From positions 6,902,501 through 6,966,500 of the forward strand of contig NZ_JAPEPO010000001.1 in NCBI RefSeq assembly GCF_026340095.1: a DNA stretch of 64,000 nucleotides. Direction: 5' to 3'. The notes under the pieces are model-generated. The model saw only the letters and a list, made by a program, of their open reading frames with translations. It was not told where the DNA came from and did no database searches. Shown here piece after piece: positions 37,908 to 45,737 of this stretch. A program made the position numbers and the translations under genes. Position 1 is the first letter of the stretch, and each line of letters starts with the position of its first letter. The stretch comes from Streptomyces sp. NBC_01446. GTDB taxonomy: Bacteria > Actinomycetota > Actinomycetes > Streptomycetales > Streptomycetaceae.

Positions 37908-38459
37908 GTGGCTGAGCAGCGGGAGCAGGCGGCGGACGACGTCATGATGACCCGGATCGGGCAGGTGATCATGCTCCATCACGCCGGTGACCGCGAGGAG
38001 GCCAGGGACCGGTACCTCGGCCTGTGGGCGGAGATCGGCGAGGACGGCGACCCCCTCCACCGCTGCACGCTCGCGCATTACATGGCGGACGCCCAGGACG
38101 ACCCGGACGACGAGTTGGCGTGGGACCTGCGGGCCCTGACCGCCGCCGAGGGCCTGACCGAGGCGCGGCTCGCGCTCCACGAGCAGTCGCTCGCAGTCCG
38201 CGCGCTCTACCCCTCGCTGCATCTCAACCTGGCGGCGGACTATGTGAAGCTCGGCCGCCCCGAAGCGGCCCGCAGTCATCTGACGCAGGCGCGCGCCGTG
38301 GTGGGCGCGCTCGGGGACGACGGTTACGGGGACGGGGTACGGGCGGCCATCGCCCGCCTGGAAACGCGGGTCGCGGCGATGCCGCCCGGAGGGGACGAGG
38401 GCCCGGGCCGCGGTTCCGCCGGGGGCGAGCCGCTGGGGCCGCCCAGACGGAGTTCGTAG
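37908..38459 (+). CDS. TPR-like helical protein
   Basis: 183 aa made of helix pairs resembling tetratricopeptide repeats: DVMMTRIGQVIMLHHAGDREEARDRYLGLW, then CTLAHYMADAQDD and LHLNLAADYVKLGRPEAARSHLTQAR (given in parts). A Gly/Pro-rich tail follows. It is probably a soluble protein-interaction protein. GTG 37908 has GGAGGA at 37899-37904. Its function is unknown. Confidence 0.75.
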   Translation: MAEQREQAADDVMMTRIGQVIMLHHAGDREEARDRYLGLWAEIGEDGDPLHRCTLAHYMADAQDDPDDELAWDLRALTAAEGLTEARLALHEQSLAVRALYPSLHLNLAADYVKLGRPEAARSHLTQARAVVGALGDDGYGDGVRAAIARLETRVAAMPPGGDEGPGRGSAGGEPLGPPRRSS

Positions 38460-38499
38460 GCGGCCCCTCTCACTGGCGCCGCTCGATGGGCCGCTCGCT

Positions 38500-38545
38500 T
38501 CGCCTCGCCCTTCGTCGCCCTTCGCCCTTTGCCCTTCGCCTTACG
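38500..38545. repeat. Short degenerate GCCCTTCG tandem tract
   Basis: Copies of GCCCTTCG begin at 38507, 38517 and 38531, with GCCCTTTG at 38524. It is a pyrimidine-rich simple tract between convergent genes, probably slippage-derived. Confidence 0.5.
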
Positions 38546-38552
38546 CCCCACC

Positions 38553-39023
38553 TCACCCGCCGTACGTCTCCCGGCAGATGCGGGCCTCGGGGCTGTCCGG
38601 GTTCCATTTGCCGTACTGGTGGCCCAGGGCGCACACATCGCCCGGAACGCCCGGTGCCGCGGGGGCGGCCGTGTGCGGGTGGTGCGGCGGAGGTGCTGCG
38701 GGGCGTGCCGCGTGTCCCGGGCCCGACCGGTGCGGGGCTTCGTGGCGTGGCGGCTGGGGCGGGCGCGGCGCACGGGTCGGCTCGGGTGAGGGCGAGTGGG
38801 TGGCCGGTGGCCTGCGGCCCATCCTGTCCAGCGCCTCCCGCACCGGCGCCTGCACGACCTGGGGGTCCGCCGGCCCGTCGGGGCGGGGCGCCGCCGGAAC
38901 GGCCGGGGCGCTGGGGGGCGTGGCCGGGGGCTCCGGCTGCCGTACGCTCACGCAACCGGACACCGCGGCGGCCGTGGCCGCCACCGTGAGCAGAAACGCT
39001 GCTGACGTCGTCGATCGATGCAC
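38553..39023 (-). CDS. Proline-rich putative lipoprotein
   Basis: 156 aa. A short signal peptide ends in the lipobox VSGC (about residues 21-24). Most of the mature chain is Pro, Ala and His-rich low complexity, and the C-terminal 35 residues (CALGHQYGKWNPDSPEARIC) look folded and hold two cysteines that could form a disulphide. No known family is recognised. The GTG at 39023 is the likely start although its ribosome binding site is weak. Confidence 0.68.
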   Translation of the reverse strand: MHRSTTSAAFLLTVAATAAAVSGCVSVRQPEPPATPPSAPAVPAAPRPDGPADPQVVQAPVREALDRMGRRPPATHSPSPEPTRAPRPPQPPRHEAPHRSGPGHAARPAAPPPHHPHTAAPAAPGVPGDVCALGHQYGKWNPDSPEARICRETYGG

Positions 39024-39099
39024 CCGCGCAACTCTGTCGGGTACGGACTCTCGTGGCGGGCCCGTCGGCGGATGATGCCCCGCACGGGTGACGCGCAGG

Positions 39100-39714
39100 T
39101 CAGGACGGGGACGCGTCGAGCATCCCGCGCAACAGTTCCCCGAACCCCGCCCGCAGTTCCGCCAGGTCCGGGACCGACGCGTGGAACGCCCCGGCCACGC
39201 ACGAGAACATGATTCCCTCGGACCAGGCCACCAGCGACAGCGTGTGCCGCTCCGGATCCCGGGACCCCGCGGCCCGCAGCAGCGCGGTGAGGGGTTCGTG
39301 GAACTGCCGGCCCGTCTCGTCGAAGAACGTCCGCAACTCCGGCCGCCGTGTCGCCTCCAGTGCCAACTCGTAACGACAGACGAGCAGTTGAGGGTGTTTG
39401 GTCAGATAGCGGTGCAGTGCGAGCGCCATGCCGTCGACGAGCGAGTGGATCCCGCCGGCCGGATCCGGCAGTTCGTCCACGGCGAGCACCCGTGACTCGC
39501 GCAGGGCGAGGCGCCGCACCGCTGCCTCCAGGAGGGCGAGCCGGGTCCGTGCGTAGTTCGACGTCGACCCCTGTGGCAGGCCCGCCGCCTCGTCGACAGC
39601 TCGGTGTGTCAGGCCCCGCATCCCGCGCTCGGCGAGCAGATCGAGTGCGGCGTCGGCGATGGCTTCGGCGCGAGGTGCGCCGGTGGCGCCGGCGGCGCTC
39701 TTGCGGGGGGGCAT
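39100..39714 (-). CDS. TetR family transcriptional regulator
   Basis: 204 aa. The N-terminal helix-turn-helix is seen in AIADAALDLLAERGMRGLTH with AVDEAAGLPQGSTSNYARTR, followed by a helical ligand domain. It diverges from an FAD-dependent monooxygenase gene, with two copies of a 14-bp operator between them, so self- and target-repression is very likely. The ligand is unknown, presumably the monooxygenase substrate or product. Confidence 0.9.
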   Translation of the reverse strand: MPPRKSAAGATGAPRAEAIADAALDLLAERGMRGLTHRAVDEAAGLPQGSTSNYARTRLALLEAAVRRLALRESRVLAVDELPDPAGGIHSLVDGMALALHRYLTKHPQLLVCRYELALEATRRPELRTFFDETGRQFHEPLTALLRAAGSRDPERHTLSLVAWSEGIMFSCVAGAFHASVPDLAELRAGFGELLRGMLDASPS

Positions 39715-39734
39715 GGTTCCAACCTACCGCCGGA

Positions 39735-39780
39735 ACTACACCTGTAGTACGTTCGAGAGCAGGCTCACTACAGGTGTAGT
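39735..39780. promoter_or_regulatory. Two TetR operators between the tetR and monooxygenase genes
   Basis: ACTACACCTGTAGT (39735-39748) and ACTACAGGTGTAGT (39767-39780) share the half-sites ACTACA/TGTAGT. They are exact reverse complements of each other and their centres are 32 bp apart, about three helical turns. Confidence 0.85.
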
Positions 39781-39831
39781 GAGCCTTGACGGGCCGAACC
39801 GGGCGTTGTGAGACGTAAGGAGCGCGAAGCC

Positions 39832-41133
39832 ATGACTGCCGAACCGATGGATTCAGCGGTTCCCACCGAACTGACCGACACGACGGGGAAGACGCCGGCG
39901 CGACCGGAAGCACGCACCGTCGGCGGCCGCGGGCGGCGGCCCCGCGCGGTCGTCGTGGGCGGCGGCATAGGCGGCCTCACCGCCGCCGTAGCGCTCGACC
40001 TGCGCGGCTGGCACGTCACCGTCCTCGAGCGGGCCGCCGAGCTGAAGCCCGTCGGCTCCGGGATCTCCCTCGCCCCCAACTCGCAGCGCGCTCTGGACGT
40101 CATCGGCCTCGGCGAGGAGGTCCGGTCCCTCGCCGCATGGGAGGGCGAGGGCGGCCTGCGCACTCCCAGCGGCCGCTGGCTCTCGCGCTCCGACGCGAAG
40201 GCCGCCGCCCAGCGCTTCGACGGCTCCCTCGTGCTCCTCCACCGCGCGACCCTGATCGACGAGCTGGCGTCCCGGCTCCCCGACGGAGTCGTCCACACCG
40301 CGTCCGCCGCGGCCCTCACCGACCCCGGCGTCATGGGTGACCCGGCCCGCCCCGCCCGTGTGACCACTCCGGAAGGCGCATTCGAAGCAGAACTCGTCGT
40401 CGGCGCCGACGGCATCAGGTCCGCCGTGCGCGCGGCGCTCTTCCCCGCCCACCCGGGCGCGGTCTACGCCGGCTTCACCACCTGGCGCCTCCTCGTCCCG
40501 CCCCTCGGCAGGCCCTTCGCCCAGCACGAGACCTGGGGACGCGGCCGCATCTGGGGCACGCACCCCTTCGCGGACGGCACGGTCTACGCCTACGGCGCCG
40601 CCATCGCACCCGCCGGCGAGCACGCCCCCGACGACGAGAAGGCCGAGCTCGTGCGCCGCTTCGGCGACTGGCACGACCCGATCCCGGCGATCATCGACGC
40701 GGCCGCGCCCGAGGAGATCCTGCGCCACGACGTCCACCACATCGCCGAACCCTTGCCGGCCTTCCACCGCGGCCGGGTCGCGCTCCTCGGCGACGCGGCC
40801 CACGCCATGCCCCCGACCCTCGGCCAGGGCGGCAACCAGGCCATCGAGGACGCCGTCGTGCTCGCCCACCACGCGGACCCCGCGCGGCCCGACGCCCTGG
40901 GCCTCGCCGCGTACACCGCCGCACGCAGGCCCCGTACGACCGCCATCGCCCGCAAGGCCGTCGCGGTCGGCCGGGTGAACATGCTCAGGAACCGGCCCGC
41001 GATGGCGCTGCGCAACACCCTCATCGCCGCTCTCGACAAGACCGGACCCGCCGTCATGCTGCGCGGATTCGACGAGATCGCGGACTGGCGGCCCCCGCAG
41101 CGGCCGTATGCTGCCCAGACACAGAGGGCTTAG
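39832..41133 (+). CDS. FAD-dependent monooxygenase (aromatic hydroxylase type)
   Basis: 433 aa. After a 36-residue variable N-terminus come the FAD Rossmann motif VVVGGGIGGLTAAVALDLRG with the downstream glutamate, the DG-type motif VVGADGIRSAVRAAL and the second FAD motif RVALLGDAAHAMPPTLGQG, which define salicylate/p-hydroxybenzoate-hydroxylase-like enzymes. It should use NAD(P)H and O2 to hydroxylate a small aromatic or similar compound. ATG 39832 has AAGGAG at 39817-39822. Repression by the divergent TetR protein is likely. Confidence 0.9.
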   Translation: MTAEPMDSAVPTELTDTTGKTPARPEARTVGGRGRRPRAVVVGGGIGGLTAAVALDLRGWHVTVLERAAELKPVGSGISLAPNSQRALDVIGLGEEVRSLAAWEGEGGLRTPSGRWLSRSDAKAAAQRFDGSLVLLHRATLIDELASRLPDGVVHTASAAALTDPGVMGDPARPARVTTPEGAFEAELVVGADGIRSAVRAALFPAHPGAVYAGFTTWRLLVPPLGRPFAQHETWGRGRIWGTHPFADGTVYAYGAAIAPAGEHAPDDEKAELVRRFGDWHDPIPAIIDAAAPEEILRHDVHHIAEPLPAFHRGRVALLGDAAHAMPPTLGQGGNQAIEDAVVLAHHADPARPDALGLAAYTAARRPRTTAIARKAVAVGRVNMLRNRPAMALRNTLIAALDKTGPAVMLRGFDEIADWRPPQRPYAAQTQRA

Positions 41134-41170
41134 CCGGACACCGACGGCCCGGGGCGAGGGGAAGACGGAC

Positions 41171-42076
41171 GTGAAGGTCGGCTGCATCGGACTCGGCGAC
41201 ATCGCGCAGAAGGCGTATCTGCCGGTGCTCACCACCTTGCCGGGGGTCGAGCTGCACCTGCAGACCCGCACACCTTCGACGCTCCGGTGGGTCGGGGAGA
41301 CGCACCACATCCCCGCCGAACACCGGCACACCGACCTGGACGCGCTGCTCGCGCAGGGGCTCGACGCGGCTTTCGTGCACGCGCCGACCGCCGTCCACCC
41401 CGAGATCGTGACGCGGCTGCTCGAAGCGGGCGTCGCCACCTATGTCGACAAGCCGCTCGCCTACGAACTCGCCGAATCGGAGCGCCTCGTGAGGCTCGCC
41501 GAGGAGCGCGGGGTCAGCCTGACGGTGGGCTTCAACCGCCGTCACGCGCCCGGCTACACGCAGTGCGCCGAGCACCCCCGCGAGCTGATCCTGATGCAGA
41601 AGAACCGCATCGGGCTGCCCGAGGAGCCGCGCACGCTCGTCCTCGACGACTTCATCCACGTTGTCGACACCCTGCGCTACCTCGTGCCCGGTCCGATCGA
41701 CGACGTGTCGGTGCGTGCCAGGGTCGAGGACGGCCTGCTGCATCACGTGGTGCTCCAGCTCGGCGGGGACGGGTTCACGGCGATCGGCGTCATGAACCGG
41801 CTCAGCGGCTCGACCGAGGAGATCCTCGAGGTCTCCGGGCAGGACACCAAGCGGCAGGTCGTCAACCTCGCCGAAGTCATCGACCACAAGGGCCAGCCGA
41901 CGGTGCGCCGCCGCGGCGACTGGGTTCCGGTGGCCCGCCAGCGCGGCATCGAGCAGGTGGTGCTCGGTTTCCTCGACGGCGTGCGCGCGGGCAAGGTCCT
42001 CAGCGCCAAGGACGCCCTGGAGACGCATGTGCTGTGCGAGCAGGTCGTACGTGAGGTGCAGCGGTTCGCCGCCTGA
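41171..42076 (+). CDS. Gfo/Idh/MocA family oxidoreductase
   Basis: 301 aa with an N-terminal NAD(P) Rossmann fold (KVGCIGLGDIAQKAYLPVL), the EKP-like motif as VDKPLAYELAESE, and GFNRRHAPGY, followed by the alpha/beta dimerisation domain. The substrate is typically a sugar or inositol derivative, unidentified here. GTG 41171 has GGGGAAG upstream. The last 77 nt overlap the 3' end of the convergent lnt gene. Confidence 0.87.
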   Translation: MKVGCIGLGDIAQKAYLPVLTTLPGVELHLQTRTPSTLRWVGETHHIPAEHRHTDLDALLAQGLDAAFVHAPTAVHPEIVTRLLEAGVATYVDKPLAYELAESERLVRLAEERGVSLTVGFNRRHAPGYTQCAEHPRELILMQKNRIGLPEEPRTLVLDDFIHVVDTLRYLVPGPIDDVSVRARVEDGLLHHVVLQLGGDGFTAIGVMNRLSGSTEEILEVSGQDTKRQVVNLAEVIDHKGQPTVRRRGDWVPVARQRGIEQVVLGFLDGVRAGKVLSAKDALETHVLCEQVVREVQRFAA

Positions 42077-43694
42077 ACAGGCGGACGGCCTCCGCCGCGC
42101 CCAGCAGGACGAGCACGGCGACGGCCGCGTGCACGGGCCAGTCGCCGAACCGCACGTACAGCGTCGTGCCGTGCGCCGTCGGCACCTCGTAGACCCGGGC
42201 CGCGCTCGCCGATGTGCCGAGCCAGGGACCGACGCGTGAGCCGTCCGGGCCGTACACGGCCGACACCCCGGTCAGCGTCGCGTGCACCATCGGACGGCCC
42301 GTCTCCGCGGCGCGCAAGGCCGCGAGCGACGCGTGCTGCTCGGGCGCCCAGCTGTGCTGGAACGTCGACGTCGAGGACTGCGCGAGCAGCACCTGCGCAC
42401 CGTCGCGTGTGAGGTGCCGCGTCATGTCGGGGAACGCCGACTCGAAGCACACGAGTGGCCCGATCCGCAGGTCGCCGCCCCGCGCGGACCGCACGTTCAT
42501 CACGACCTGCCGGGTCCCGCTCACCCGGTCCTCGCCCGCTGCCTTGCCGACCGACGTGGCCCAGCCGAGCAGCGGGCGCGCCGGGATGTACTCCCCGAAG
42601 GGGACGAGCCGCATCTTGTCGTAGCGCTGCCCCGTGAGACCGTTCGGGCCCACCAGGACCGAGCTCTTGAAGATGCCGGGGGCGCCGCCGGGGGAGACGC
42701 GACGCGCGTCCACGTTCACCAGGACGTCCGCGCCCACCTCGCGCGAGAGCGCCGCGATCCGGCGCGCGAGGTCCGGTCGCTGCGAGAAGTCGAAGCCGAC
42801 GCTGCTCTCGCCCCAGACCACCAGGTCGACGCCCTGCCCGGTCAGGCCGCGCGTCAGCTGCTCCTCCCGGTCGAAGCGCTTCTCGCCGCTTTCGGCGCCG
42901 CCTATCGGGCCTGGCTGGACGACGGCGACCCTGACCTGGCCATCCGGCTCGGGGCGCGGGGCCCAGGCCCAGGAGGCCGTCGTCACCGTGGCCGTCACCA
43001 GAAGCCCCGCCACCGCGGGCGTACGGGCGCTGCGCGCCACGAGGAGGATCGTGACGGCGGTGTTGACCGCCACGACGAGCAGACTGACCAGCCACACCCC
43101 ACCTACCGACGCGACGCGCAGTGCGGGCTGCACCTGCCACTGGCTCGACCCGATGAGCCCCCACGGGCCGCCCAGCCCCTGCCAGGACCTGACCAGTTCG
43201 ACCATCAGCCACGCCGAAGGCACCGCGACCAGGGCAGCGGCCGCCTGTCCGCGCGTGGGCGTGCCGCCGAGCAGCCGCCGCACGAGCCGTCCCCAGGGCG
43301 CCCACAGTGCGCCGAGCAGCGCCGCGATCACCACCGTGAACACATGCAGACTCGGCAGCAGCCATTGGTGCACCGCCAACATGAACCCGAGCCCGCCGAG
43401 CCAGCCGTCGAGGGTGGCGCGGCGCGGTGTGCGGGCGGAGCGGGCAAGGAGCATCCATGGCACCAGCGCGACGTAGGCCAGCCACCACAGCGACGGCGCC
43501 GGGAACGCGAGGGCGGGCAGCGCGCCCGCGCACACGGCGGCGGCGCCACGCCACCAGGGCGACACCGCGAGGCGGTGGGCGATGCCCTGCCACGACGCGG
43601 CGGGCGCCGACCACGCCGCCGCTGGCGCCGAGGCCGGCCTCGACCGCGTCGTACTCGACGAGCGCGCCCGACCGCTCCCGTCCGACCCGTCCAT
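42000..43694 (-). CDS. lnt: Apolipoprotein N-acyltransferase
   Basis: 564 aa membrane enzyme that N-acylates lipoproteins. About seven N-terminal membrane helices precede a nitrilase-like domain with the catalytic Glu-Lys-Cys set: VVWGESS, YDKMRLVPFGEYIP and VCFESAFPD. A long basic N-terminal tail precedes the first helix and a final helix anchors the C-terminus. ATG 43694 has GAGGGAGG upstream. The C-terminal 26 codons overlap the convergent oxidoreductase gene. Confidence 0.93.
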   Translation of the reverse strand: MDGSDGSGRARSSSTTRSRPASAPAAAWSAPAASWQGIAHRLAVSPWWRGAAAVCAGALPALAFPAPSLWWLAYVALVPWMLLARSARTPRRATLDGWLGGLGFMLAVHQWLLPSLHVFTVVIAALLGALWAPWGRLVRRLLGGTPTRGQAAAALVAVPSAWLMVELVRSWQGLGGPWGLIGSSQWQVQPALRVASVGGVWLVSLLVVAVNTAVTILLVARSARTPAVAGLLVTATVTTASWAWAPRPEPDGQVRVAVVQPGPIGGAESGEKRFDREEQLTRGLTGQGVDLVVWGESSVGFDFSQRPDLARRIAALSREVGADVLVNVDARRVSPGGAPGIFKSSVLVGPNGLTGQRYDKMRLVPFGEYIPARPLLGWATSVGKAAGEDRVSGTRQVVMNVRSARGGDLRIGPLVCFESAFPDMTRHLTRDGAQVLLAQSSTSTFQHSWAPEQHASLAALRAAETGRPMVHATLTGVSAVYGPDGSRVGPWLGTSASAARVYEVPTAHGTTLYVRFGDWPVHAAVAVLVLLGAAEAVRLFRRRTAAPHVRPARTAHASPGRPWR

Positions 43695-43786
43695 GCGCCG
43701 CCTCCCTCGTCGTCCGACGCCCGGTACGTGCTTTCAGTGTGCGCGCTCGGGACGATCTTCGACAGTGGGCATCGGGGGCGCTCGCG

Positions 43787-44299
43787 TCAGGGCGAGGTGG
43801 CCGCCGCGGCGGCCTCGGTGCGCCGCCACTTCTCGTGCACCGTCACCCCGCGCAGCCGCCAGCCGGAGTGCGTCCGCACCAGGGAGAAGGCGTAGCGGCC
43901 GCCGCACACGAAGTCGGGCGCGCCGGGGGGCGTATGGGAGGGCGCGTCGGAGGGGCTGCCCGCGCCGTCGCCGGCGAGCCGCATCGGGTTGATGTAGTCG
44001 GCCTGCACTTCGGCCGTGTCGCCGGTGTCGTTGTCGAGGCGGCCGAAGCGCAGGCGCCGGTTGACGATGAGGTGCTGGCGCATCGGGAACAGCTCCATCG
44101 TCCGGGTCAGCCACTCGGTGATCTCGGCCGCGCTGCCCTCGATGCCGCCGGCCCGCCGGTAGTCGGCACGCCCGTCCGGACTGAAGAGCCCGCGGTACGC
44201 CGTCCAGTCCCCGTCGTCCACGCACACCGCGTAGTCGGTGATCAGCTCCTCGATGGCGAGTCGGTCCATCACGGTGGCGAGTTCTACGCGCTGTGTCAT
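43787..44299 (-). CDS. SnoaL-like / nuclear transport factor 2 fold protein
   Basis: 170 aa with the cone-shaped NTF2-like fold: LAIEELITDYAVCVDDGDW, YRGLFSPDGRADYRRAGGIEG and RYAFSLVRTHSGWRLRGVTV. Such proteins include SnoaL-type cyclases, ring-hydroxylase small subunits and binding proteins; the specific role is unknown. The ATG at 44299 was chosen from the family start (MTQRVELATVMDRLAIE); no ribosome binding site is visible. It diverges from the DinB-like gene. Confidence 0.78.
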   Translation of the reverse strand: MTQRVELATVMDRLAIEELITDYAVCVDDGDWTAYRGLFSPDGRADYRRAGGIEGSAAEITEWLTRTMELFPMRQHLIVNRRLRFGRLDNDTGDTAEVQADYINPMRLAGDGAGSPSDAPSHTPPGAPDFVCGGRYAFSLVRTHSGWRLRGVTVHEKWRRTEAAAAATSP

Positions 44300-44385
44300 T
44301 GAGTCAGTCTTGGGCACCGGAACCGCAGATCCAAGGGGCGCGACGGGGGAGAGGCCCGCGGCGTGATCATTGGTACCTTCTCGGC

Positions 44386-45024
44386 ATGTCCCGAGAGAGC
44401 ACCTCACAGACCGCCGCCGACGACCTCGCGCACTCCGTGCGGCTCGCGGTGGACACCTTCGGCGGGGCGCTGGGTGCCGACTGGGGCGTCAAGGCCGGTT
44501 CGCTGGAGTGGGACTGCTGGGAGACGGCCGAGCATCTGGCCGACGACCTGTTCGCGTACACGGCCCAACTCGGGCCGTCGAAGCCGCCGTTGGACACCGA
44601 AGTGCCGTTCGACTGGACGCGCCGCAGGCCGGACGGCCCCGCGAACGTCATCTTCGCGAACCGCGACGCGGGCCCGGCGGGGCTGCTCCAGGTGCTCGAC
44701 GCGAGCGGCGCCCTGCTGGTCGCGATGGTGCGGACGGCCGCGCCCGAGACCCGCGCCCACCATGTGTTCGGCCTTTCGGATCCCGCGGGCTTCGGTGCGA
44801 TGGGCGTCGTGGAGACCCTCGTCCACACGCAGGACATCGCCGAAGGTCTCGGCCTCGACTGGACCCCGCCCGGCGGCCTCTGCGCCCGGGCTCTCGCCCG
44901 GCTGTTCCCCGACGCGCCGCGGGGCGACGACCCCTGGCGTACGTTGCTGTGGGCGACGGGGCGCGGCGAGCTGCCCGGCAGGGAGCGGCTCACGGCCTGG
45001 CGCTGGAACGCCGAAGTCCGCTGA
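44386..45024 (+). CDS. Mycothiol-dependent maleylpyruvate isomerase N-domain (DinB-like) protein
   Basis: 212 aa helical protein of the DinB/maleylpyruvate-isomerase superfamily. CWETAEHLADDLFAYTAQL holds the first metal-binding histidine, and VVETLVHTQDIAEGLGLDW gives the second His and an Asp. In actinobacteria these metal-binding proteins often use mycothiol as cofactor. TACCTT about 6 nt before the ATG at 44386 suggests a leaderless transcript. Confidence 0.78.
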   Translation: MSRESTSQTAADDLAHSVRLAVDTFGGALGADWGVKAGSLEWDCWETAEHLADDLFAYTAQLGPSKPPLDTEVPFDWTRRRPDGPANVIFANRDAGPAGLLQVLDASGALLVAMVRTAAPETRAHHVFGLSDPAGFGAMGVVETLVHTQDIAEGLGLDWTPPGGLCARALARLFPDAPRGDDPWRTLLWATGRGELPGRERLTAWRWNAEVR

Positions 45025-45073
45025 CGGGCCGACAGGCCGACCGGGCCGGGCACGACAGAGAATTGACGGAGCC

Positions 45074-45250
45074 TCAGGCCGCAGCCTGGACGACCTCCGT
45101 ACGGACCGCGATCGCCCACTCGGTGACGAGCAGCGCGTACTGTGCGCGCTGCTCGGTGGAGAGACGGCCACCCGCGCGCAGCCACAACCCGCGGATCTGC
45201 TCGTTCACTTCCTCGGCAGACCGCGCGGAACCCGAACACTCAAGCGGCAT
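45074..45250 (-). CDS. 58-aa conserved small protein, probably leaderless
   Basis: A complete small reading frame: MPLECSGSARSAEEVNEQIR at the start, then a helix with LSTEQRAQYALLVTEWAIAV and the end TEVVQAAA. It is too short for the usual 60-aa cutoff. TAGCCT lies 6 nt before its ATG and TTCCCA a further 17 nt away, a proper promoter for a leaderless gene, and no longer competing gene covers it. Function is unknown; the sequence is soluble, amphipathic and helical. Confidence 0.68.
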   Translation of the reverse strand: MPLECSGSARSAEEVNEQIRGLWLRAGGRLSTEQRAQYALLVTEWAIAVRTEVVQAAA

Positions 45251-45405
45251 GCGGTAAGGCTAGGGTGCGTGCCGCCCACTGGGAACCCTAAGCGACGGAA
45301 CATATTCGCCAGGTGACCGCAAACATCGATCAGTTGGCTGTCAGTCCCTGGCAACAGCCTTCGGGGAGGGGCGGATCGTGCTCGGACCGGCCGGTGAAAA
45401 ACCAG

Positions 45406-45434
45406 GTGGCAGCGTCGCGTCCCGTCACTACAGT
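45406..45434 (+). promoter_or_regulatory. Putative promoter of the Y RNA
   Basis: GTGGCA (45406-45411), 17 nt, TACAGT (45429-45434). The implied start near 45441 coincides with the first base-paired nucleotides of the Y RNA model. The -35 is weak. Confidence 0.45.
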
Positions 45435-45440
45435 TGCAGC

Positions 45441-45580
45441 ATGCCCAGGTGCGAAGGAGCGGGTTACTTCCACTGTTAATGGGGTGGTCGCGGGTTCGAG
45501 TCCCGTCGTCGACTTCGGGTCGGCGTAGCTCAGTTGGCAGAGCACCTTGTACCTGCACCGATTCTGATCTCTGGGCAGCA
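45441..45580 (+). ncRNA. yrlA: YrlA-type Y RNA with circularly permuted tRNA-like module
   Basis: Reading 5' to 3', GCCCA (45443-45447) and GGTGC (45448-45452) pair with GCACC (45555-45559) and TGGGC (45572-45576) as the outer stem. The inner module is a permuted tRNA. An anticodon-like stem is GGGGT (45481-45485) with ACCTT (45544-45548). The T arm (45490-45506) has the canonical TTCGAGT loop. A 7-bp acceptor stem, CGTCGAC (45507-45513) with GTCGGCG (45519-45525), is closed by a 5-nt loop. The D arm GCTC-AGTTGGCA-GAGC spans 45528-45543. Bacterial YrlA RNAs bind Ro60 and mimic tRNA in this way; the Ro60 gene starts 160 nt downstream. Both ends are inferred. Confidence 0.85.
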
Positions 45581-45605
45581 CACTTCACGCACCTCCCGGT
45601 GCGCA

Positions 45606-45646
45606 GGTCCGCGGCTCCTTCTTACGGTGAACGCACGCCGCGGACC
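45606..45646 (+). terminator. Stem-loop after the Y RNA
   Basis: GGTCCGCGG (45606-45614) pairs with CCGCGGACC (45638-45646), a perfect 9-bp stem. It may end or stabilise the Y RNA transcript before the Ro60 gene. Confidence 0.55.
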
Positions 45647-45657
45647 GACTCGATCTC

Positions 45658-45715
45658 GGGAGGCACCCAGCAGCACCGCGCCTCGGTTCGGCGTGCGCGC
45701 ACGGCCGTGCCTCCC
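45658..45715 (+). promoter_or_regulatory. Hairpin in the Ro60 leader
   Basis: GGGAGGCAC (45658-45666) pairs with GTGCCTCCC (45707-45715), ending 8 nt before the ribosome binding site AGAGGGG. It could affect translation or be an RNA processing signal. Confidence 0.45.
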
Positions 45716-45737
45716 CTCCACAGAGAGGGGCCGCCTC

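Noticed and set aside
45481..45553. A tRNA gene, or two tRNA halves
   Set aside because: The T arm precedes the D arm and the acceptor stem is closed by a loop, so it cannot be a normal tRNA; the permuted order, outer stem and adjacent Ro60 gene fit a Y RNA instead.
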